This document shows, in pieces, positions 56,276 to 64,000 of a stretch of DNA of 64,000 nt (its first letter is position 1; each line of letters begins with the position of its first letter). Both the position numbers and the translations under genes were made by a program. The notes beneath the pieces were generated by a model. It ran no database searches, was not told the origin of the DNA, and saw nothing but the letters and a program-made list of their open reading frames with translations. The DNA comes from Ornithodoros turicata (Eukaryota; Arthropoda; Arachnida; Ixodida; Argasidae): positions 1,116,001-1,180,000 of the forward strand of contig NW_026999348.1 in NCBI RefSeq assembly GCF_037126465.1, read 5' to 3'.

Positions 56276-56702
56276 CCCTACTTCACACCGTGTGCACGAA
56301 CTAACTATGGCACACAGTTGGTTTCATATAATCTTCCACGACATATTAATTCCCATATCCAAAACAACATTAACATCAGCTGTCTTTCAATTCGCTCAAT
56401 AAAGGCCATGTATGTTCACTAGGATAGTCATATTATTTCCTGTGTTCTCATAGCTTTTTTGTTTTATGCATCTTAATGCATTGTGTTCATTACCATTGTC
56501 TAACTCCATGATTCATCTGGTTTGCTATTTGTCATTGCTGTTCCCTTCGCATTGTCTGGTTTGCTGTTTTGTCATTGCTTTATCTGTCGAGTGTAAAAAG
56601 GGGGGTCAGACCTCGTCAAGCTGCAGTTTTTGTAGCTTTTTGTCTGCATCCCCCCACCAAGTGTCATTGGTGAAATAAAATTATTATTATTATTATTATT
56701 AA
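56276..56702 (+). mobile_element. LINE 3' end and simple-repeat tail
   Basis: Continuation of the LINE above: decayed ORF end, 3' untranslated region with GGGGGGTCAGACCTCGTCAA-like sequence, and an (ATT)n tail at 56680-56702. This tail type is usual for CR1/L2-like elements. No target duplication seen. Confidence 0.7.
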
Positions 56703-56770
56703 GGAATAAATTATTTAGGCATTTTGGAGTACTATGCACACCAATGGTTCATGATTAACTTTGAACCCAG

Positions 56771-57755
56771 CAGGGTGTCGGAGCGAACCGAAAACCGGAA
56801 CCGAAAACCGAAAACAACCGCTATTTTGGTGCGAACCGGAACGGAGTCGAAACCGTATAAGTTTTTTTCGCTCAGGAGGGAAACCGAAAAATATATTTAA
56901 CGGTTTCGGTCCAAGAAAAAAACTTCGCCGGTTTGGACTACGGATAGGCGAATGAAACAGAAGTCGTGTGCTCTGAAGTCATGTCATGTATACTATACGA
57001 AGGTTACGGTTACGGTGGAATGTATGTCGGTATACTATGACCCTTCGGCTCCCTTTGTAATGGTTTATCGTTCGCGCACGCACACAGACTTAGAGGTACA
57101 TGTGACTCTCTAGCAACGTGCCGTTAGTGTTTGTTTTAATTTGATTCCCCCGAACTCTCCTCAACTAAACAGCGAGCTAATGGGGCTGCATAACGGCTTC
57201 TTTATCGGTAATGTCGCCCAACGCGTCCCTTGTTTGACAGCAGCTAAGTTGAATAGATTTACCTATACGCGAGGGCAAGCCCGTGCGAAGTGGCAACTCC
57301 TTTGTGGACAAGGACACGAAGAAAATAAAACGGAGCCGTCGAGCGCGTTTGTGAGTGAAGGTGTTCCTCGATTTGCGTCGTACTCGTGCGGTGGTGCTTG
57401 CTGGCTAGACAGTAGAAACAGACATTCGGATGGGACGTGATCGCTCCAACCCAGCAAGGAAGTACTTTACGTATGACATGACGACAAACAAGTCCGTTTG
57501 TAGCATACGCATTGGAACCAGGAGCTACCAATTTCACAGCTGTCTATTAATTAAATACCATGTATGCCGAATAAACGGGTTTACATTTTTAACAATGATT
57601 TTTTTGTGGGGATGAGTATTCCCAGCAGAAGCGGAACCCGTTAAAAACTGGTATGAACCGTTATTTTTTTGCTCAGGAGCGGAACCGGTACCTGATCGTT
57701 TATGATGTAACCGGAACGAAAACCGGAACGAAAAACGTTTCGCTTCGACACCCTG
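56771..57755. mobile_element. hAT-type non-autonomous element, copy 2, perfect TSD
   Basis: Starts CAGGGTGTCGGAGCGAAC and ends GTTTCGCTTCGACACCCTG. An exact 8 bp GAACCCAG flanks both sides (56763-56770 and 57756-57763). At 985 bp it is nearly identical in layout to 41240-42228. The subterminal regions are rich in AACCGGAAC words, likely transposase-binding repeats. No transposase is encoded. Confidence 0.93.
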
Positions 57756-57763
57756 GAACCCAG

Positions 57764-58173
57764 ATCAGGGGTTAATAATAATTGAAGTCAGCCCTCAAGT
57801 CCTTCTTTACAAATGTTAGTTGGTGACATGATAATGAATCAGTTACAAGAACTCCGTTTAGCAAAACAGAGTTATTAAGTGTTAAATCCCAATCTTGGTT
57901 CAATTATTAGTTGACATTTGGAAACGTGGTCACTAAGAAGTATACTAAAAGGTTATGAACACAGTTCAGCTGAATGACACTGATGAAAATTATCTTACTT
58001 ACTCCTCACATTTACGATTGAGACATGAGTGTAACCTACAAATACATCTATGCCCACAGGTTACTTAAGCCTCCAGGAACAAACTAGTAATTATAATATG
58101 CTGTGACAGCAAAAAAAAAAGCAATGAGAAAAACTTGCAGCAAACCAGAAATGAAAATATGCTGACAACATTT
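57764..58173. other. No gene recognised
   Basis: Unassigned sequence. Confidence 0.5.
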
Positions 58174-58591
58174 CTACCGGTCAGCGCACTGATGGGAAAG
58201 CATCCCTAATAGCATGCATGACGCAGATCGAGATCCAGTGGAGTACTTTCTATTGTATTTTCTCGGAGCACCCCATATCCTTCTTGTGAATGGCCGATAG
58301 GTGGTATAACAGAATTTCCTGCAGAAATAAGGGTCTCCCGTCCAGTTTGCCGTTCAAGTAGCCCGTAAAGACCTCACGGCGCTGCCGTGTATGTTACCAT
58401 GCTCTTCGGTTTCTCGGATGTATGTAAAAGACACTTGCAGTACTTCGGTGTCAAGGCACAGTATTTCGAAATATTCGTTAGTTCTGATGCAATCGTCTGT
58501 CTGCTTTTCACACGCATTCTCTACCTCTCGGCAGCAAAAACCGTAGTATCCATCCGTAGTATCCGTCGGTTTGCATTTCACACATGAACAC
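58174..58591 (-). pseudogene. P2X7 intracellular (ballast)-type domain, terminal exon with one stop
   Basis: Preceded on the minus strand by a pyrimidine tract and ACAG acceptor (58592-58598). The exon reads CSCVKCKPTDT, then FCCREVENACE, DDCIRTNEYFEILCLDTEVLQ, and after a TGA (58354-58356) continues in frame RKFCYTTYRPFTRRIWG to a stop at 58174. The cysteine pairs and the YRxF-W block match the zinc-binding P2X7 C-terminal domain, ~139 codons. Similarity to the 11 kb copy, including the acceptor position, suggests duplicated genes or a spreading element. The in-frame stop makes this copy doubtful as a working gene. Confidence 0.75.
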
Positions 58592-59129
58592 CTGTACGAC
58601 GAAAAAAACAGCGCTTGTTTCGGCTTACACAAGTGCTTCTCCCTGATACATGGAAATTTCACAAAGCAGTCCATGTTCACGGCACGGTGAGCTACTGCTG
58701 AGGACGAATGTGACTCCGATTAATCTCTGGACGAGGAATCTTCTGCTGTGAAGAACACGCTCTCCAACACGCTAACGCACGAACAACAGTTCTGTGGGAG
58801 CGACTGTTCTCGAATGCAGAATTCCAGCGCACTCATGTTCAAGAGGCTCGACATTCTCGACGTAGAAAGTGGTCACAAATGCCAACTGCCATTTTCGTTT
58901 TCGCCGGATTAGCGCACGGAAGTGCGCATATTAAATGCGTCCTCAACAGATTGCGCGGGGTCATGCAATTGTTGACAGACCGCACGGTTTCCTACTAGGT
59001 CCCTGGACATGCAATTATGGAAAATTTGATTACAGAAAAACTACAGCAATTTCTGCGGAGTTCTTTGATATTTGAACTTTTGAAGGTTCAAGCTTTTCGC
59101 TGAACATAAAGTTTCGACAGGTTTATATT
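58592..59129. other. Upstream of P2X7-type exon, no gene recognised
   Basis: Probably intronic or intergenic. I could not place an upstream exon. Confidence 0.4.
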
Positions 59130-59563
59130 CACTTTTCGGCCCCTTTAAACTGAACAGGGTTGGTGATTGTAACAATAGGTGAGGGTAAGGTGTTCCATTC
59201 GGAAATCGCTAATGGGATGAATGACTACGAAAAACTCAACATTCGGGGTCTAGGGCAGATGATGTAAGAAAGATGTTGAATTCGAGTTAGTCGACGACGA
59301 GGAGTAGACAAATCAATGTCGACGAAAGGAACCTGTGAATAATATAACCTGTGGAATAAAGACAGCCGTGCTAATGTTCTGCGAACAAGCGGCCAGGTGG
59401 CAGCATCCTGCTTTAAGCCTGCAATGCTGGTGAGTCTAGAGTAATTAGATATTATGAACCTTACGACCCTATTCTGAACTGCTTCAAGATCATTAGTGTA
59501 TATTACTTGGTACGGGCTCCATCCAGCGGCAGCGTATTCAAGTTTACTGCAAACAAAGGTTTC
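59130..59563 (-). pseudogene. LINE RT fragment, downstream part (split by TTAA element)
   Basis: The minus strand reads FVCSKLEYAAAGWSPYQ, then LEAVQNRVVRFIISNYSR, SIAGLKQD and ARLSLFHRLYY, the connector region of CR1/L2-type ORF2. It later shifts frame (EWNTLPSP). It continues directly, and in frame, from the upstream part at 60247-60435 once the 675 bp insertion is removed. A TAA codon overlaps the insertion site. Confidence 0.82.
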
Positions 59564-59567
59564 TTAA

Positions 59568-60242
59568 AGGTACTGTAAAGCAGCAGGCATACAATTTTAT
59601 ACTGCTGGCTGATTTGACAGCCTGGGTGCTCAGAATACAAATGCCACGAATTTCGTTCAAATTTATTAGTACCACCTCGTAGTTTATTAGAAAATTCAGA
59701 TTTAATAATACGGGCAACCCTGTGTCTAAGACCCGACACGAATTCCGGAGTTCCGCCACTTGAAGTCGGCGAACATAAACATGCCAATAACAATGGTAGT
59801 GTATAGCGGCATCTGCGGGCCGCTACCATCACCACGTCGGCTTGCCTGACGTGGTGCATTTTTTCGTGGGCGACTTCCATGGTGTTTCTACTAAGAGTTT
59901 GTTACTGATTTCCACGATGTATTAATGTTCTTGTATTTTGAGATAATATATGTCAGGAACTACCTCATTTGAACAAACGTTTCAAAGAAAGTTCATGAAG
60001 CCGGCTACTTAGCCCATGACTTAGCCGATACAAGGTTGGGGACATGTAACACTGTTGCTCGACGAATAGGCGATTGTTTCCCACCAGGCGTCGCCCCTCG
60101 TCTTTTGACCGCAATTCCAGTCGTGATTAAAAAATATTTGTATTTCTGTCGCACTTAAAATTTGCAGTGTTGATTTCTTTTGGAATAAGCTTTCAAATGC
60201 CGCTGCCAATATTAACAGCTTGCCTGCTGCTTTACAGTACCT
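59568..60242. mobile_element. 675 bp TTAA-flanked element with 22 bp inverted ends
   Basis: Both ends read AGGTACTGTAAAGCAGCAGG going inward, and TTAA lies immediately outside (59564-59567 and 60243-60246). It interrupts a LINE ORF whose reading frame is restored when the element and one TTAA are removed. TTAA with an AGG start fits the Kolobok pattern better than piggyBac, but no transposase is present. Confidence 0.88.
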
Positions 60243-60246
60243 TTAA

Positions 60247-60435
60247 GCTATTTGTTTAGCTTTGGGTGTAGACCTCTTCAAATTACGCTTCAGAAAGTCT
60301 AGAACTTTATTGGCGCCAGAGAATGTGTTATGCATATGAGTTTTCCAATTCAAATCACGTGAAAGGTAAAACCCGACGTATATCTACTCAGAGACGGAAC
60401 TGAGAGTAGCGTCACCAATCTTGTATGAATAAGGA
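60247..60435 (-). pseudogene. LINE RT fragment, upstream part
   Basis: The minus strand reads YKIGDATLSSVSE, a stop, then YVGFYLSRDLNWKTHMHN and KVLDFLKRNLKRSTPKAKQI, the RT stretch that precedes the connector block at 59130-59563. A GATAAGGATAAGG simple repeat marks the outer boundary. Confidence 0.82.
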
Positions 60436-60607
60436 TAAGGATAAGGTGCGCGGGTCGGATTATTCCGCAAGGTCTGCGGGTATTCTGCATTTTCAGCTGA
60501 AACGTAAACTACACACACTAAACTTTTTTACACTTATGTCAGTGTAACAGGGGTGTATTTCGCAGTATACACCCAGATCACACTCATATTACATCAGTAG
60601 TAAGTAC

Positions 60608-60779
60608 TGACCACCTTTATCCGGAAACGCTACAAGGCTTCTGGACGCCATTAATTAGCAATTAGAGCTAATTGGGACCCCCCACATTAATCAGCATCAT
60701 CCAATGAGTCATCACACTAATTGGGGAGCGTCTAACTAGTGTCCAGACCACCCTGTGCGTTTCCGGATAGACGTGGTCA
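60608..60779. mobile_element. Small MITE with ~39 bp inverted arms
   Basis: TGACCACCTTTATCCGGAAA and, inverted, TGACCACGTCTATCCGGAAA form the ends, followed in both arms by TCTGGAC and ATTAG-rich sequence. ~172 bp, no coding capacity. Confidence 0.75.
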
Positions 60780-60949
60780 TAAAAAATAAAAAAATAGATA
60801 GAGACACAGTGGAGAGAAGGAGTTTAGTTGAAGATCAATGACGCCATCTTGAAGAAAGCGGCCCGGAAAGGCCGCTAACCGTCGCTGGGCGACGGAGCGC
60901 AGAAATAGGTTGCAAAGCATTGCAGCTATGACCACAAGTTCCGGACATC

Positions 60950-63450
60950 CTGTGACGTGAGCTGTGACGTCATCACGGCATGTCTGGGCAAGTTAGGACA
61001 GCTCTGGGCATGCAAGGAGAAAAACACTCGTAATACAGAGGCTGGGAAAGCAAGAGTATGCAAACCATCAATAGCTAACAACAAAAAGAATTAGTTACAC
61101 AACAAATGAGCCCACCAGAACAGGAGCGCAGAACCATGCGACTGCTCCATCGGAGAGGCAGGCAGAAACTGACTCGTAATGGTTTTTTTCTCCTGTATAA
61201 AGCCCCACAGCTGCACCCCCTAGCGGTTACTTTCTCAACTAATCTCACAACAAAAATTATTAAGAATCACGCCAGCGCTACTCCCAGTCCCAAGGCAGAA
61301 GATGATAGAAAATGGCGGGAATGCCCGGACAACAGCAACCAGCACCCGACGTGCACGGGCACGAAAATCGCATACAAAGCGGGAACAAAGTTGGCAAAAG
61401 CATTGGCAAAGCAAAACACAACAAATCACCTCACCACAGTAGGAGCGCAGACCGATGCGACTGCTCTCCATGACAGCCAGCCAGAAACTGAGCAAGCGCG
61501 GGGAGCGCACGTCTGCTTTCCGCGACAGCCGGAGAGAAACTGACTGGGGCGCCGCTCTGCGGCCGCTATGCATACGCGCTCCTAGCGCCCTCTGGGGCGA
61601 CCACCTCCGAGAGGCTAAGAGTGAAGAGCATTCCTGCGCCCCCTACTGGCCATTCTCATTGGTCGTGAGGCTAAGAGAGAAGAGCATTCCTGCGCCCCCT
61701 GCTGGCCGTTCTCATTGGTCGTGACGTCATCCTATTCTCTCAGGGCTACCCTGTTTTTTTTCCACTAATGCTCCTTTGGTCAATCTACAATGAAGCCACA
61801 GTATGACGTCATCATGCAGCTGCGTGGGTCAAGGACGCGTACGCTCTAGACAGGGGACATATTATTTATTGAATCACTATCCCAAGATTATTTTCTTTAT
61901 TGTTCTATAACGATTGAATAGGAAACTATTGCAGAAGAGCATCATGCATGAAAGAACTTGACTTGCAAAAGAACTTGCAAAAGAACAAAATATCCTAACA
62001 CGTAACTCCATCAACGGCAAATAAGAGGACTAGGTACTCAACAAATCAACACAGAATACGGGTAAACAGGAGCGCAGAACTCAGGGCAGCACTATCGTCA
62101 AGACAACAATGTTCCTTGTCAAAAAAGAAAAAAATACAAAACGTCAACACAGGAAAGCATGCATATCGGGGCATGTCAGAACACGTCAGGACAAATTGTA
62201 CGACTGCTGGGCAACAGAGGAAAACAAACAAACACTTGAACAGAGTGAAAAAGACACTCACCATCATTTTTCACGTTCACAGCATTCCCTCATTGTAAAT
62301 CCGCTCGTCACAAAATCCACCTGCATCGTCGAACATCATTCACCAGTGACGAACCACACATCCGCACCCCATCAGAGGCAGACAGAACCCCACCGAAGCT
62401 ACGCTCTTCCACTGACGGTCAACGCCAGGAGCAGAATTTGCGTGTCCAAGAAGTTGTTGCGCAAGAAAATCCTTGCGCCCCCTGCAGGCCGTTCTCATTG
62501 GTCGTGACGTCATCCTATTGTTTCAGGGCTACCCTGTTTTTTTCCACTAATGCTCCTCTAGACAAGGTCAACCTGAAACAATGGTCTCGTGGTATGACGT
62601 CATCATGCAGGTGCGTGGCTCAAGGACGCGTACGCTCTAGACATGGGACCTGTTATTTATTGAATCACTATCCCAAGATTATTTCCTTTTCCTTTTTCCT
62701 TTTTTTTTCCTTTTCCTTTATTCTACTATAATGATTGCATAGGGAACTATTGCAGAAGAGCACCATAGAAAAGAGGCGATTGTAGCATTTCATTCCCAAA
62801 GTCTTACTGTACAGGGAAAAAATAATGGTTCAGCAAGACATGTCCATCCCAGCCGAGAGCCATGCAGCTAAGTGAATAATGATGCTTTGTTCCTCCTGAA
62901 TAAAGTCACACACCTGTCCCCTCGCGGTTACTCTCTGAACTAAATGAATCGCAAAATTATTAAGAATAGCTCTACTCCCATTCAAGGCAGCACTATCGTC
63001 AAGAATATTTCTTGTACAAAAAGAAAAAAGCTACATGTAGAAGGAAAGCATGTCAGAACAAGCCCAGGCATGTCAGTGCATGTTTGTCAGACAACAAGGG
63101 GGAAAAAGCAAAAAGAAACGAAGAAGGAAACCAGCATCAAACTATTTCTAAGCACACGCACTCCTCTTATTCAAAAACAGTGTCCATCATAAATCCGTCC
63201 AGGGCAATACACACCATTTTTCTATTGCTACACTTTTTTTTTCCAGTGACGGTCAATGCATTGCTACAGACTGCGTGACGTCATCACATCCTGTCTGAAG
63301 AGGAAGACAGCGGCAAAGACTCCTATCATTCATTGAATCGCAAGATTATTTCCTTTGTCCTACTCTTAATGACATTCATTCTCTCATTAAAATTCAACAA
63401 AAAAGCACCGTGCATATTAACGATTTTCACCCCAAAGGCTCATCATGGTC
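60950..63450 (+). repeat. Tandem array, ~0.78-0.90 kb units, about three copies
   Basis: GGCCGTTCTCATTGGTCGTG recurs at 61704 and 62487 (spacing 783) and GGCAGCACTATCGTCAAGA at 62085 and 62986 (spacing 901). Blocks such as GGACGCGTACGCTCTAGACA and GAATCACTATCCCAAGATTA follow in the same order, and a worn third set continues to about 63440. Within the first unit GAGCATTCCTGCGCCCCCT is itself duplicated 59 bp apart. Unit ORFs are not conserved, so I call no gene. Confidence 0.75.
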
Positions 63451-63576
63451 ATTAGAATTACAGTAAACTACCACTGCTCCTTAAAATAATAAGTGAGACC
63501 ACTCAACATCACCTCCAGGCTTATGTAATACATGACCCTTTCTATGCTCATACATTCGTTGTCTGAGGTTACACCT

Positions 63577-63677
63577 GCGAGCAAAAAGGCGCGGAAGCCG
63601 GGGGGGGGGCAAAGTTCCATTCGCGCATTGCGAGCAAAAAGGCACGAAAGCCAGGAGCAAAGTTCCATTCGCGCAGG
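63577..63677 (+). repeat. Two-copy ~50 bp tandem repeat
   Basis: TGCGAGCAAAAAGGCGCGGA and TGCGAGCAAAAAGGCACGAA each lead to GCAAAGTTCCATTCGCGCA. The first copy has a run of nine G. Confidence 0.85.
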
Positions 63678-64000
63678 CCAAAGCACAAGACAGAATGCCT
63701 TTACGGGAACACGATGGCATTCGTATACTATATTAATGATTATTGCATTGCAGTTTAGAAAAACTACTACAAAACTATAATTTTAGGAGCCCATTAAAAT
63801 TCTATTTTGTATGGAAACTATAATTGCCCTATTACTTGGATCGCTATTAATGAAGCGCTGCAATTTTTTGTCTCTTCCCATTTCAGCCTTGTCATGCAGG
63901 GAAGCAGACTCACATCCAAAATAATTAATTTACACTGAGGGTGCCGTGCTTCAGGAATTCCTATCCTGCATCAGATGCAAGCATTTCTTCACGGATACAG
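63678..64000. other. No gene recognised to window end
   Basis: Unassigned sequence. Confidence 0.5.

Overview
This 64 kb window looks like a repeat-dominated stretch of an arthropod nuclear genome, most likely an arachnid and plausibly a tick. That assignment is an inference from element types: Penelope-like elements, CR1/L2-type LINEs, a tRNA-derived SINE, BEL/Pao and Ty3 retrotransposons, and P2X7-type domain exons. I found no intact conventional host gene, no rRNA or tRNA gene and no CRISPR array. Most long open frames are transposon remnants or shadows of them.

Layout. 1-2 kb: a LINE reverse-transcriptase fragment running off the left edge, then a 5'-truncated Penelope-like element (PLE), both on the minus strand. 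2.29-5.04 kb: a DNA element with ~0.73 kb inverted ends. 5.6-14.9 kb: small repeats, a TA-flanked element and a decayed P2X7-type exon. 14.9-34.5 kb: a nested complex. A DNA transposon with ~0.5 kb terminal inverted repeats encodes an uncharacterised transposase-like protein. Its gene is cut by a PLE, the PLE is cut by a 16.6 kb element flanked by TTAA, and that element holds a nearly complete BEL/Pao retrotransposon (160 bp LTRs, 5 bp target duplication, tRNA-Phe-type primer site), a LINE fragment, a SINE and a hAT-type element built around a 36 bp minisatellite.

34.6-46 kb: a broken Ty3/Gypsy pol region, palindromic MITEs and a ~0.99 kb hAT-type non-autonomous element. 46.25-54.80 kb: a large, visibly AT-rich inverted repeat (1.8 kb arms, the left arm split by 4.4 kb). 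The split segment carries a tandem array, a LINE RNase H fragment and a compact set of small same-strand ORFs I cannot assign; these look more like virus or large-element genes than host genes. 55.3-64 kb: a LINE reverse transcriptase, the second hAT-type copy with a perfect 8 bp target duplication, a second P2X7-type exon, a LINE split by a small TTAA element, and a 0.8-0.9 kb tandem array.

The most informative results are the nested insertion history at 14.9-34.5 kb, which can be unstacked base by base, and the split inverted repeat at 46-55 kb with its unassigned ORFs. All homology statements come from reading motifs by eye; no database search was run.
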